From positions 44,162,849 to 44,226,848 of the forward strand of contig CM059202.1 of NCBI GenBank assembly GCA_030323885.1: a stretch of 64,000 nucleotides of DNA. The letters are read 5' to 3'. Positions 1-10,559 of the stretch are shown in pieces; within the stretch, counting starts at the first letter, position 1; each line of letters starts with the position of its first letter. Source of the DNA: Branchipolynoe longqiensis (Eukaryota > Annelida > Polychaeta > Phyllodocida > Polynoidae). A model generated the notes under the pieces. It had not been told where the DNA came from, searched no databases, and was given only the letters and a program-made list of their open reading frames with translations. A program made the translations under genes and the position numbers.

Positions 1-562
1 AGTTATTAGAAACCAGTCAGCAGAAGAAGGTTTCCTGTTCAGGTTAGCGGAGCAGTGACGACAGACCAGGAAGAGAGCGTAGGTGTGAGCAGCGAGGTGT
101 GATTGTGCGATCCATAAATAATTAGTCGGAAAGGCAAACCACCAGGTGAGGAACGACGGGCATGGCCGAGGTGTGATTGGCTGCCGCCAGGGGGCAGCCA
201 AGCGCGTTGCGGTTCTCCGCGACCCAGCAACGACAATGAATGAGCATCCCCCACGCTCATTCGAACCCATTTATCTAACTAAATGTCAAGCAGTCGATGT
301 GTTACCATGGAGACAAGATTTTTTTTTATGGTTCTGGTCTCAAGCGCTGTTTTCAATATCTTATCCTTCTTTTCAGGCTTTAAATCTTCCCAATGCCTTT
401 TTGCTTTTATCTTTTCACCCTGAAACATATATATGTATTCTTCGTCATTAAAGGGGCGGTCACATGACCAACACCGCGTTGCTGATTCCCAATTATCAGG
501 ATCGAATAGAACTGCTAATAATTTGCATAGCTTGAAACAGCCTGTTCTTTAGGAGTTTTTTT
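1..562. other. Unassigned stretch at window start
   Basis: I recognise no gene here. The short open frames have no domain or splice context. Positions 450-545 (a GGTCACATGACC-type palindrome, then a run around AATTTGCATAGCTTG) recur in similar form at about 6470-6560, so at least that part is a dispersed repeat. Confidence 0.5.
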
Positions 563-566
563 TTAA

Positions 567-1764
567 AAGCTGCATAGTCCGATGGTTTTGAGTTGTTGTC
601 ATGTTTTTAAAGATAAATGCATTAGATTAATAATCATTATAGTCTACTTTACTTTAGATTGAAATAACATTTATTTTACATGGCTAACTTTGGAGATTTT
701 AATGCAAAAACATGCCAAATTAATATTGGCAAGCACGTCAAAACTCTGACACCATAGGCTTCAGTAGTAATATTGGCAAGCACGTCAAAACTCTGACACC
801 ATAGGCGTCAGTAGTAACAAATCTAGTAAATTGATCCATTACACCCTACTAATTACGATAAAGCAACAAATGCTTAACAAGTGCACCAGTATCAAAGTTA
901 GATATGTAAAATGAACAAGTGCACCAGTATCAAAGTTAGATATGTAAAATGAACAAGTGCACCAGTATCAAAGTTAGATATGTGAAATGAACAAGTGCAC
1001 CAGTATCAAAGTTAGATATGTAAAATGAACAAGTGCACCAGTATCAAAGTTAGATATGTAAAATGAACAAGTGCACCAGTATCAAAGTTAGATATGTAAA
1101 ATGAACAAGTGCACCAGTATCAAAGTTAGATATGTAAAATGAACAAGTGCACCAGTATCAAAGTTAGATATGTCAAATGAACAAGTGCACCAATATCAAA
1201 GTTAGATATGTCAAATGAACAAGTGCACCAGTATCAAAGTTAGATATGTAAAATGAACAAGTGCACCAGTATCAAAGTTAGATATGTAAAATGAACAAGT
1301 GCACCAGTATCAAAGTTAGATATGTAAAATGAACAAGTGCACCAGTATCAAAGTTAGATATGTAAAATGAACAATTGCACCAGTATCAAAGTTAGATATG
1401 TAAAATGAACAAGTGCACCGGTATCAAAATTAGATATGTAAAATGAACAAATGCACCAGTATCAAAGTTAGATATGTAAAATGAACAATTGCACCAGTAT
1501 CAAAGTTAGATATGTAAAATGAACAAGTGCACCAGTATCAAAATTAGATATGTAAATGAACAAGTGCACCGGTATCAAAATTAGATATGTAAAATGAACA
1601 AATGCACCAGTATCAAAGTTAGATATGTAAAATGAACAATTGCACCAGTATCAAAGTTAGATATGTAAAATGAACAAGTGCACCAGTATCAAAATTAGAT
1701 ATGTAGGATCAAATCTAAGTGTCTTGGGTTTGAAAATTTGATGTTTTCATCGGACTATAGAACG
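567..1764 (-). mobile_element. TTAA-flanked MITE copy expanded by an internal minisatellite
   Basis: The copy is bounded by TTAA at 563-566 and 1765-1768. Its left end reads AAGCTGCATAGTCCGATGG and its right end CATCGGACTATAGAACG, the imperfect inverted termini of a family with many copies in this window. It is reversed relative to the copy at 19648-19994. The interior has a 48-bp tandem duplication (about 720-816) and then the 38-bp array. TTAA target duplications are the hallmark of piggyBac-type transposition. No transposase ORF is present, so the element is non-autonomous. The superfamily assignment is inferred from target choice only. Confidence 0.8.
874..1704. repeat. 38-bp minisatellite, about 22 units
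   Basis: The unit begins AACAAGTGCACCAGTATC and ends GATATGTAAAATG. Units are nearly identical, with scattered substitutions. The last eight units form a four-unit higher-order block, marked by GGTATC, AATGCACC, AATTGCACC and an AAATTAG variant, present twice (about 1412-1556 and 1557-1704). The unit matches an internal segment of the MITE around it: the single-copy form GTGCACCAGTATCTAAGTTA is at about 20660-20685. Confidence 0.9.
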
Positions 1765-2044
1765 TTAAGGGTCCAACCACGGTCTGAGTTTCTGTGGTCA
1801 AGCTGTGGCTTTTAGTCTCATTAAAGCTTAATGACTCTCCTCGGTGCTGTCTTGTGCGACTTGTCTTCCCTTTTCTTCCTTATGAGTTTGTTGAGAGGGA
1901 CACCGGATGGGAACTGACAGACAGTTGTCAGAATGCACCTGAGGAGAGTAGTGGCATCCGTGGCTCTGACGGCCGAGTACTCAAAATATTGCAACGGGTT
2001 ACAGTTAGTTATTATATAAACCAAGCAGTCTGGTGCCTACTTCT

Positions 2045-2844
2045 GGGGCTAAATGTATGAGCAACGGGTTATCTGCACCGGTGTTAAGGGCGGCCAACAG
2101 GGTAGCTATTGTCGGTGTTGGTATATGTGTCACGGAAAATGTATGTGACCAAAGCGCGGCGGAGTTAGCTAACCAATGCGTTATTCATAGATTTGGGGAA
2201 ACCCTCTGGGCCTGTACCCGTCGCGGTGGCGGCGGCGATTTGTTTAGTTTACATTCGTCGATTTGACAATATGAATAATGCCGCCAATGCGGCGGCGGTG
2301 TTAATAGCGGTTCGAATTTAGGGTTAAATTGATCAAATTTCACTTATTGCGTATGTAATTCTGTTAAATATGATAGCATTGAATAGATTTGGGCCTAAAA
2401 TATTGCCGCCGGCGTTCTGCCAGTATGGATATCGACGTCGCGGCGGCGGCGGAGATGTTTAGTTAACGTTGGACAGTATGGAAATTGACGTCGCTGCGGC
2501 AGCGGCGATTTGTTTAGTTTACATTCGTTGATTCGACAATATGAATAACGCCGCCAATGCAGCTGCTACGTTAATCTCGCTTCGATTTTAGGGTTAATTT
2601 AATCAAATTTCACTTATTGCGTATGTAATTCTGTTAAATATGGTCGCATTGGATAGATTTGGGCCGAATCGGTTCCTAACACGGACGTTAAACCTGCTAT
2701 ATGTTGGGGTTAGTGTAGGCCACGTTAACCCTCGAGGGGTTTGTCTAACCCGTGCACATACATTGTCAGTTTTGGCCGCTAACCGGGGAATTCCGGACTA
2801 TGCTCAGGTTATTACCGCTAACCCGGCCTCATACATTTGGCCCC
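2045..2844. mobile_element. GC-rich MITE with GCC-repeat core (diverged copy)
   Basis: The ends are inverted: GGGGCTAAATGTATGAG on the left and CTCATACATTTGGCCCC on the right. The interior alternates GCC/GGC trinucleotide runs with a segment ending in GAATTTAGGGTTAA, which occurs twice here and again in the copies at 9764-10491 and 53955-54546. There is no coding capacity. I could not define a target duplication. Confidence 0.65.
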
Positions 2845-2999
2845 TGTTCTAAGTTAATCCTCTCCGAGCCCCTCTGTGGCTGCAGGCCGCTGATTGGCTA
2901 ATCGCCCTTCTAATTGAAGACACCTGGCGGAAAATCATGTATCCCCTGGAGGAAGCAATCACAGACCTGGTGATTGAATCACGCTGCGAAAAGCTTGGT

Positions 3000-3145
3000 T
3001 CGCTGGTTGTTGGAGTCTTTCGTCCTGGCAACATCTAAGGTCATATCAGGATGGGTACCTACTGACTTGTGACAGTGCACACTCATGGTGAGTTGGTTGG
3101 TTGTTGGAGTCTTACATCCTGGCAACATAAAGGTCATATCAGGAC
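3000..3145 (-). mobile_element. Two copies of a SINE 3' tail
   Basis: The segment reads GGTTGTTGGAGTCTT, then CCTGGCAACAT, then AAGGTCATATCAGG, and occurs twice in succession. It is the reversed 3' end of the tRNA-derived SINE family A described at 5832-6175. Confidence 0.75.
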
Positions 3146-3209
3146 CGCACTGCCGAAAGGTGATGAGGGAGGCCAAACACTGGCGGCCAATCACTGACTA
3201 CAGACCGGG

Positions 3210-4660
3210 ACTCTGAATGAAGGGAGTGAAGGAGTGAGTGGGTGACGGAGTGGTTTAAGGCGGGAGTGGGTGAAGGAGTGAGTGGGTGAAGTGGTGAGTG
3301 GGTGAAGGAGTGAATGCGTGGGTGGGTGAAGGAGTGGGTGAACGAGTGAGTTGGTGAAGGAGTGAGTTGGTGAAGGAGTGAGTGGGTGAAGGAGTGAATG
3401 GGTGGGTGGGTGAAGGAGTGGGTGAAGGAATGAGTGGCATAAGGAGTCAGTGGGTGAAGGAGTAAGTGGAGGAAGGAGTGAGTGAAGGAATGAGTGGGTG
3501 GGTGAGTGAGTGAATGACGAGTGAGTGAAGGAGTGAGTGGGTGGGTGAGTGGGTGAGGGATGGAGTGGTTTGGATGGGTGAGTGGGTGAAGAAGTGAGTG
3601 GGTGGGTGAGTGGGTGAAGGAGTTGGTGGGTGAAGGAGTGCGCGGTTTGGTGAGTGGGTGAATGAGTGAGTGAGTGAAGGAGTGAGTGGGTGAAGGTGTG
3701 GGTGGGTGAAGGAGTGAGTGGGGAAATGCGTGAAGGAGGTAGTGGGTGGGTGAAGGAGTGAGTGGGTGAAGGAGTGGGTGAAGGAGTGAGTGGGTGAAGC
3801 AGTGAGTGAAGCAGTGAGTGAAGCAGTGAGTGGGTGAAGGAGTGAATGGGTGAAAGATTGAGTCGAAGAAGAAGGGGGTGGGTGAAGGAGTGAGTGGGTG
3901 GGTGGGTGAGGGGGTGAAGGAGTGAGTGGGTGGGTGAGTGGGTGAAGGAATGAGTGAGTGGGTTGGGTGGGTGAGCGAATGAAGAAGTGAGTGGGTGGGT
4001 GAATGGGTGAAGGAATGAGTGAGTGGGTTGGGTGGGTGAGTGGGTGAAGAAGTGAGTGGGTGACTGAAGGAGTGAGTGGGTGGGTGAGTGGGTGAGTGGG
4101 TGAGTGGGTGGAGGAGCGATTGGATGAAGGAGTGAGTGGGTAAAGGAGTGAATGGGTGATGGTGTGAGTGGGTGAAGGTGTGAATGGGTGAATAAGTGAG
4201 ATGGTGACGGTGTGACTGGGTGAAGGAGTGAGTGGTTGAAGGTGTGACTGGGTGAAGGAGTGATTGGCTGAAGGTGTGAGTGGGTGAGTGGGTTAAGGAG
4301 TGAGTTGGTGACTGTGTGAGTGGGTGAGTGGGTGATTGAGTGAGCCGGTGAAGGAGTGAGTGGTTGAAGGAGTGAGTGAATGGGTGGATAGGTGAGTGGG
4401 TGAAGGAGTGAGTTGTTGAGGGAGTGAGTGAATGGGTGGATAGGTGAGTGGGTGAAGGAGTGAGTTGTTGAGGGAGTGAGTGAATGGGTGGATAGGCGAG
4501 TGGCTGAAGGAGTGAGTTGTTGAGGGAGTGAGTGAATGGGTGGATAGGCGAGTGGCTGAAGGAGTGAGCTGTTGAGGGAGTGAGTGAATGGGTGGATAGG
4601 CGAGTGGGTGAAGGAGTGAGTGGTGAAAGAATGAGTGGGTGAGTGATTGAGTGGGTCACT
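3210..4660. repeat. Degenerate GTGAGTGGGTGAAGGA minisatellite
   Basis: The region is built of GTGAGTGG, GTGGGTGAAGGA and related words with no fixed long period, except about 4370-4600, where a ~60-bp unit ending in TGGATAGG repeats four to five times. The minus strand lacks stop codons because CTCACTCACTCA-type DNA has none, which creates a spurious 506-codon Thr/His/Ser/Pro ORF. Confidence 0.9.
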
Positions 4661-5681
4661 CAGCGGGTGAGTGTGTGAGTGGCTGGGCGAAGGAGTGAGT
4701 GGGTCAGTCAGTAAGTTTCGAGGTGAGTGAGTGAGTGTGTGAGTGAGTGTGTGAGTGAGTGGGTGAGTGAGTGGGTGAGTGAGTGGCTGGGTGAGTGAGT
4801 GAGTGGGTGAGTGGGTGAGTGGGTGAGTGGGTGAGTGGGTCGGTGAGTGAGTGAGTGAGTGGGTGAGTGAGTGAGAGGATGAGTGAGTGAGTGAGTGGGT
4901 GAGTGAGTGGGTTAGTGAGTGAGTGAGTGGCTGGGTGAGTGAGTGGGTGACTGGGTGAGTGAGTGTGTGCGTGGGTCGGTGAGTGAGTGAGTGGGTGAGT
5001 GAGTGAGTGAGTGTATGGGTGAGTGAGTGAGTGAGTGAGTGTGTGGGTCGGTGAGTGAGTGAGTGGGTGAGTGAGTGAGTGGGTGAGAGAGTGAGTGAGT
5101 GAGTGGGTGAGTGAGTGAGTGGGTGTGTGAGTGAGTGAGTGGGTGTGTAGGTCGGTGAGTGAGTGAGTGGGTGAGTGAGTGAGTGGGTGAGTGAGTGAGT
5201 GAGTGAGTGAGTGAGTGCATGAGGGTGTGAATGGGTGAGTGAGTGTGTGCGTGGGTGAGTGAGTGAGTGGGTGAGTGAGTGAGTGAGTGGGTGAGAGAGT
5301 GAGTGGGTGAGTGAGTGAGTGGGTGAGTGAGTGGGTGAGTGAGTGAGTGGGTGAGTGAGTGAGTGAGCGAGTGAGTGGGTGTGTGGGTGGGTGAGTGAGT
5401 GGGTGAGTGTGTGAGTGAGTGGGTAGTGAGTGAGTGAGTGTGTGAGTGAGTGAGTGGGTGAGTGAGTGAGTGAGTGAGTGAGTGGGTGAGTGAGTGAGTG
5501 AGTGAGTGGGTCGGTGGGTGAGTGAGTGAGTGAGTGGGTGAGTGAGTGAGTGAGTGGGTGAGTGAGTGAGTGGGTGAGTGGGTGAGTGAGTGAGTGAGTG
5601 GGTGAGTGAATGAGTGAGTGAGTGAGTGAGTGGGTGAGTGAGTGAGTGAGTGAGTGAGTGGGTGAGTGAGTGAGTGAGTTA
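4661..5681. repeat. GTGA tetranucleotide array
   Basis: This is nearly pure (GTGA)n with frequent GTGG and occasional GTGT variants. It is a younger and more regular array than its left neighbour. The 272-codon minus-strand ORF of Leu-Thr-His-Ser repeats is a by-product. The right edge abuts a MITE terminus. Confidence 0.95.
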
Positions 5682-5756
5682 GAATCAAATCTAGGTCATT
5701 ATTCAGGTTGTGGAGATTTGATGTTTTCAATGGACTGTGCAGCTTTAAGCCGAGTT
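5682..5756 (-). mobile_element. TTAA MITE terminus adjoining the GTGA array
   Basis: The sequence AGAATCAAATCTAGGTC, then TTTGATGTTTTCAATGGAC and TGTGCAGCTTTAAG is the terminal 70 bp of the MITE family seen at 567-1764 and 20567-20765. No matching opposite end is visible to the left of the arrays. Confidence 0.75.
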
Positions 5757-5831
5757 GCCTATTCCTGAAAGGACTCCAAGTTGAACCTAAGTTTTAAAAT
5801 CTTTAGCAAATACTACTAATCTGCTTCTCAC

Positions 5832-6175
5832 CAACGGAATGACCAAATGAGTTGAGCGTCCGTCTCCGTTTTGGGAGATCGCGGGATTCGAATCCATGGG
5901 TGGGAGCCCTGGTTGAGTTAAACCAATGACTTAAAAATTGATACTTGTCGCTTCCTAGCCAGGCGCTCGGCATTATTAGGATAGGGCAAGAATTGGTTGG
6001 CTCAGTGTCAGGATAATGGGACAGAGTGGAATATCAGATGCTGCCAGCGGCCTGATTTCCCAATGGGGTATCACTATAAAGTCGCTATGAGTGTGAACTG
6101 TCGCAAGTTAGTATCCATCCTGATATGACCTTAGATGTTGCCATGATGTAAAACTCCAACAACCAACCAACAAGT
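5832..6175 (+). mobile_element. tRNA-derived SINE, family A (type 1)
   Basis: The head resembles a tRNA gene: an A-box-like stretch in GACCAAATGAGTTGAGCG and a near-canonical B box, GGGATTCGAATCC. The ~270-bp body contains GGCGCTCGGCATTATTAGG, CCCAATGGGG and TATAAAGTCG. The 3' end is a CAAC-type tail, CCAACAACCAACCAACAA. Type 2 copies elsewhere share the head and end instead in GCTTAATCAACTAATG plus an A-rich tail. Mobility would depend on a LINE partner that I cannot identify. Confidence 0.8.
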
Positions 6176-6318
6176 CTATAGTATAGGTACCCGTCCTGAT
6201 ATGACCTTAGATGTTGCCAAGATGTAAAACTCCAACAACCAACCAACAAGTCTGTAGGTACCCGTCTTGATATGACCTTAGATGTTGCCAGGACCTAAAA
6301 CTCCAACAACCAACCACC
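6176..6318 (+). repeat. Tandem duplication of the SINE 3' tail
   Basis: The last ~70 bp of the SINE (CCGTCTTGATATGACCTTAG, then AAAACTCCAACAACCAACC) is repeated twice more directly downstream, giving three tails in a row. Confidence 0.8.
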
Positions 6319-6744
6319 TAAGCTGCATCTTCTTGGGACACTCCACCGACACCAGGTCCAGAGTGGTTGATGTTAGTGGAGGGACTGGTCACGTGATGTA
6401 TCCCGCGGCAGGCTATTTTTAGAAAGTAATCAGGTGATCGACCACCGGTACTGGGACCTGGGTAGTTAAAGGGGTGGTCACGTGACCAAATCAAATTTAC
6501 TCATTCACAATTATTACGATCAAACATGACTAGTCATAATTTGCATAGCTTGCAACATTTATTTAGTAAATAACTCCATGCACCAGAATGTAGTGTCAAT
6601 TATTGCTTAGGCTTTAGTTTGACGCAGCGGTTGATCGCACTTATTACCTCCCGCGTGGGAAGCGGACACTCTATACAGTCCGCCATCCAGCCAGGTTCCA
6701 GAATTACAAGTTAGTCGCTATGTTGTGCTGATGTGGTGTTCTCT

Positions 6745-7050
6745 GTGGCGGAGTGGTTAGAGTGTCTGACTTTTTTCTAGGTCGGACTCCTAACCTGAAG
6801 GTCAGTGGTTCGATTCCCCATGGCCCCACCTCTGCCAATTTGGATTTCCACCACTGCGTATAACTTACAGAGACATCAAAGGCCGGTTGCTCTCATACCA
6901 TGTCTATGTGGTGTGGGAGGTTAAAAATCCCTTGGGTCGGTAAAAGTGTAGGCTCGGGCTTTCTATGGACAAACTGTCTAATGGTGAAAACAAGTCTATT
7001 CAGACTTGTCCATGATAGGCAGTATAAATCTTCAAGAAGAAATGTGCAAC
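6745..7050 (+). mobile_element. tRNA-derived SINE, family B
   Basis: The head has an A box, TGGCGGAGTGG, and a B box, GGTTCGATTCC, about 50 bp apart. A run of six T between them would end Pol III transcription, so this is a SINE head rather than a tRNA gene. The body includes AATCCCTTGGGTCGG and ends near AGTATAAATCTTC. Part of the body recurs diverged near 11880-11930. Confidence 0.65.
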
Positions 7051-7150
7051 TCGGGCCTCCCTGCTCTGCTGCGTTCCGGGTGCTGCTCATTCCCACTAGA
7101 TGGCGCCACTCTCGGAGCCAGCTGCTTAGGTAGTTTAGCTACGTATCTTA

Positions 7151-7830
7151 TACCCCTGTCACACTACGACGTAATGAGCCAACGTGAGCCTAACGTGGTG
7201 ATATTTCGTCATTACGTTGATGTACATTGGATTACGTTATGATGACGTCATAATGACGTTAGAGTGACGTCGAGCTACGTCATATTACGTCGTGTTACGG
7301 CAAGTTACGTCAAGGTTTTGGACATGTTCAAAAGTTTTGACGTAGGTCGAACGTAAGGGTTTACGTTCGCTGTATGTTCTGTTCACGTTCAGCGAACGTC
7401 AATGACATTAAACGGACGTTATTCCAACGCTCCTCACTACGTTCAACTACGTTCCACTACGTTGACCCCCATTAAACCAAGTGCAAATGCCCACGGGGCG
7501 TAATTGGAACGTCAGGACAACGTCAGGAGAACGTCAGGAGAACGTCAGTAGAACGTGCATTCAACGTACGTTCAACGTCTCATGACTTAGCTAACATCAC
7601 GTAACGTTCTTCTGACGATGGAATAACGTTCATAACGTTCCGTCAGCGTCATTACGTTGACCTCTCTCGTCGAACGACGGTATCACTACGCTTTACCGAC
7701 GTTACTCTCTCGTCCACTACGTTGCATCCACGTTCAACTTGTGCCCAAATTTGCATACTACGCCGAGAAGTTCAACGTTCTTCACGTTCTCCCTACGTTG
7801 ACGTCGTTACGTCGTAGTGTGACAGCCCCA
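7151..7830. mobile_element. PIF/Harbinger-like MITE 1 (ACGT-dense)
   Basis: This 680-bp element is flanked by TTA at 7148-7150 and 7831-7833. Its termini are inverted: TACCCCTGTCACACTACGAC on the left and GTCGTAGTGTGACAGCCCCA on the right. The interior is packed with ACGT words (TACGTC, AACGTC, GACGTA) in both orientations. A 3-bp TWA duplication is the PIF/Harbinger signature. There is no transposase ORF. Its nearest relative here is the element at 17465-18501. Confidence 0.8.
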
Positions 7831-7833
7831 TTA

Positions 7834-8675
7834 TGGCCCTGTCACATTACGACGTTTCGCCCCAACGCGGGTCGACGCGTGCCGACGTGTTGGGTTTTTG
7901 GTAGAAACGTCGGTACACGTCGGGACGCGTCGGTACTCATTATTAACGCGTTACGTGCGCATTGGTACCTGTCGGTACACGTTCACTGATAGCAACATGT
8001 CAAAGGAAACGGCCGCACGCGTCGGTCCGCGTCGAGAGTTTTGTGCAAGCACAAAACTTTTGCCGCGAACCGACGTGCGCCGACGGGTTGGAGGGGGCGT
8101 TACGGACGCGTTAGCAACACGTCGACACACATTGGCAGCCTGCCGGCGGAACGCTGGCAGAACGCTTATCAACGTGGGTTAACGTTGGCTTTTTTTCCGT
8201 CAAACTGCGACCGTTCTGTCGGCGCGTCTGTAACGTCGAATCGACGGGTAGTGGACGCGATATTGGCATTGCTCCAGCGTTTCTCGGCGCGTTGGACGTG
8301 TTGCCGGCGTGCCTGGATGCGTTGGCGGCGGGTGTGGACGCGCTGCAGGCGTGTCCTAAAGTGTTGCTGGCAGGTATGTACGCGCTGACACGCCACTAAC
8401 ATCACACCAACGCGCTACTCCCACGCCGTCGTCACGCCGGCGGAGCACCGACAACGCGCCGATAACATGCTGATGGGACGCTGGGAACCCGCTGGCTGGG
8501 CGTTGAGTTGTTCTTCCGCCTCACGTCGAAATCCGTTGACTGCGCACTAATAGCATGCTACTAACCCGTCCAGTTTTCTCCCAAGACGCCGAAAACTTGG
8601 ACGTGTCCAGCCTGCTAGCAAATATTTCGCGCGTTGGCGGTTCGCCGGAAAACACGTTCTAATGTGACAGGGGTA
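7834..8675. mobile_element. PIF/Harbinger-like MITE 2 (CGCG/ACGT-dense)
   Basis: This 842-bp element is flanked by TTA at 7831-7833 (shared with its left neighbour) and 8676-8678. The termini are TGGCCCTGTCACATTACGAC and AATGTGACAGGGGTA. The interior is rich in GCGTCGG and ACGCGTT words, with a palindrome around 8036-8058 (AGTTTTGTGC-AA-GCACAAAACT). It is related to the element at 18843-19412. The ORFs inside it are not coding. Confidence 0.8.
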
Positions 8676-8817
8676 TTACTTATGCATCTGCGGTCTGAGT
8701 GCTGTGCCTGCTCTATGTATTACTGAACCACCAGCCGAGTCTCACCCCACGTGCCGATGATCCCTTGTCTACATCCCAATGTTCTCACTATGCAAAGTGA
8801 GAACGATCCTACATCAA

Positions 8818-9330
8818 TTACCCAAATTGTGTCACAGCACCCTCTGTCACATTAGTTCTTGAGATACCCTAATAATGACCCGAATTGTGTCACAGAGTTC
8901 TTGACAGATTAGTTCTTGAGGTACCCCAATAATGACCCGAATTGTGTCACAGCGCCCTCTGTCAGATTAGTTCTTGAGGTACCCCACCTATGACCTGAAT
9001 TATGTCACAGCGCCCTCTGTCAGATTAGTTCTTGAGGTACCCCACCTGTGACCCGAATTGTGTCACAGTACCCTCTGTCAGATTCGTTCTTGAGGTACCC
9101 CCATAATGACCCGAATTGTGTCACAGCACCCCCCGTCAGATTAGTTCTTGAGGTACCCCATTAAGGACCCGAATTGTGTCACAGAGTTCTTGACAGATTA
9201 GTTATTGAGGTACCCCATCAATGACCCGAATTGTGTCACAGCGCCCTCTGTCAGATTAGTTCTTGAGGTACCCCACCTATGACCTGAATTGTGTCATAGC
9301 GCCCTCTGTCAGATTAGTTCTTGATTTAAC
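8818..9330. repeat. 58-bp minisatellite, about 9 units
   Basis: The unit contains GACCCGAATTGTGTCACAG, CGCCCTCTGTCAGATTAG and TTCTTGAGGTACCCCA. Two units carry AGAGTTCTTGACAGATTAG in place of the CGCCCTCTGTC segment, about five units apart, which suggests block duplication. Confidence 0.9.
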
Positions 9331-9423
9331 TTATTCGGCTCCTTAGCTACCTGCTTCCATTGCTCAGACAGAGTACCAGTCTAGGCTATGCTGCTGTCAT
9401 GGGAAGTGATGAAAATGGGAACA

Positions 9424-9605
9424 AAATATTGAACCTAGAGCGGGAATCGAACCCACATCTCTTGCATTCTGGGCCAGTGTGTTAACCATTACACCACCTA
9501 GGCCCCCTGATGGCTCCACCCTATCCATGCCTGCCTGTCAGTGCGGCTCCTTGCCTGAGTGAGAGGTCAATACAGACTACGACGCACTGCAAACTGCGCT
9601 GTGTG
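9424..9605 (-). mobile_element. tRNA-derived SINE, family C
   Basis: On the minus strand the head reads CCTAGGTGGTGTAATGGTTA, then a B box, GGGTTCGATTCCC, with the acceptor-like ends CCTAG and CTAGG pairing. A second copy with the same flanking body is at about 62635-62790. The anticodon arm does not fold well and the copies share non-tRNA sequence, so I call it a SINE. Confidence 0.65.
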
Positions 9606-9763
9606 ATCACAAAGACTCAGCTTGGAGAGTGTCGCTGTCTGGGAGGGTCGCTAGTTGTGGGCGTTCAGCAGAACGTGTTCTGCATCCGCGCACCAGCGTT
9701 CACCTGTGGCACGGTGTCTGAAAAGGAGTCCACCAACCCGGCCATTCTAAGTTACCGTCCACT

Positions 9764-10491
9764 GGGGCCATATGCAGGAGTCAGTGTTAGCGGGGTTTGG
9801 TGTTAGAGCCTATTACCGTTTAGCTATCACCGACGTCGGGAACTGTGTCAAGTCGTATGCAGGAGCGCTTAAAACTTTCATTATAGCTAAACGTGAATTT
9901 ATTCATAGATTTGGGAAATCCCTCTGCGTCTGTACCCATATATTAGGCTTAAATATATTAAATGCTATCATATTTAACAGAATTAGATACGCAATAAGTG
10001 AAATCTGATGAAATTAACCCTAAATTCGAAGCAATATTAACTCTGCCGCTGCAACAGCGGCGATATTGATATTTATATTTTCGAATCGACGAACGTAAAG
10101 TAAACAAATCGCCGCCGCCGCCGCATCGACGTCGCTTTCCATGCTGGCGGCGGTTGCTTGCATTCGTTCGTCGATTCGAAAATATTAATATTAATATCGC
10201 CGCCGTTGCGGCGGCAGCATTAATATTGCTTCGAATTTAGGGTTAATTTAATGAAATTTCACTTATTGCGTATGTAATTCTGTTAAATATGATGCCATTG
10301 AATAGATTTGGGCCTAATCGATACCTAACACCAACCTTAAACCACGTATGTTTCTGGTTTAGCTTAACCTAGTTTAAGCTTGTGGTGTTAGGCCTATCAC
10401 TGACTCGTGCATACCGACTTTTCGGCGCTAAACCAGAAATCCCGTCTAAACGCGTTTTGGCTCGGTAACACCGACTCCTGCATATGGCCCC
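9764..10491. mobile_element. GC-rich MITE with GCC-repeat core
   Basis: This 728-bp element has well-preserved inverted ends, GGGGCCATATGCAGGAGTC and GACTCCTGCATATGGCCCC. Inside, GCCGCCGCCGCC runs and their complements flank AATATTAATATCGCCGCC, forming long imperfect hairpins. An internal GAATTTAGGGTTAATTTAAT segment is shared with the other copies. There is no coding capacity. Confidence 0.75.
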
Positions 10492-10559
10492 AGCTGCGAC
10501 CCGGCGTGTTTACAAACCGGAAGTCGGGGTTGGTGCCTCTCTCGCCTCCAGCCTTCACT

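Noticed and set aside
874..1704. CRISPR array
   Set aside because: Repeats are head to tail without unique spacers, and this is eukaryotic nuclear DNA.
3139..5730. Minus-strand ORFs of 506 and 272 codons rich in Thr, His, Ser, Pro and Leu
   Set aside because: They are direct read-outs of GTGA/GTGGGTGAAGGA repeats. The complementary strand of such DNA cannot form stop codons, so length is no evidence of coding.
6745..6831. Functional tRNA gene
   Set aside because: A and B boxes are good, but a T6 run between them would terminate Pol III, acceptor pairing is weak and a SINE body follows.
7657..8405. Overlapping ORFs on both strands within 7.6-8.4 kb
   Set aside because: They lie inside two noncoding MITEs of word-repeat composition; open frames reflect the scarcity of stop triplets in CG-rich repeats.
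9424..9505. Functional tRNA gene on the minus strand
   Set aside because: The anticodon arm does not pair properly and a second copy (62632-62790) shares non-tRNA flanks, so it is a SINE family.
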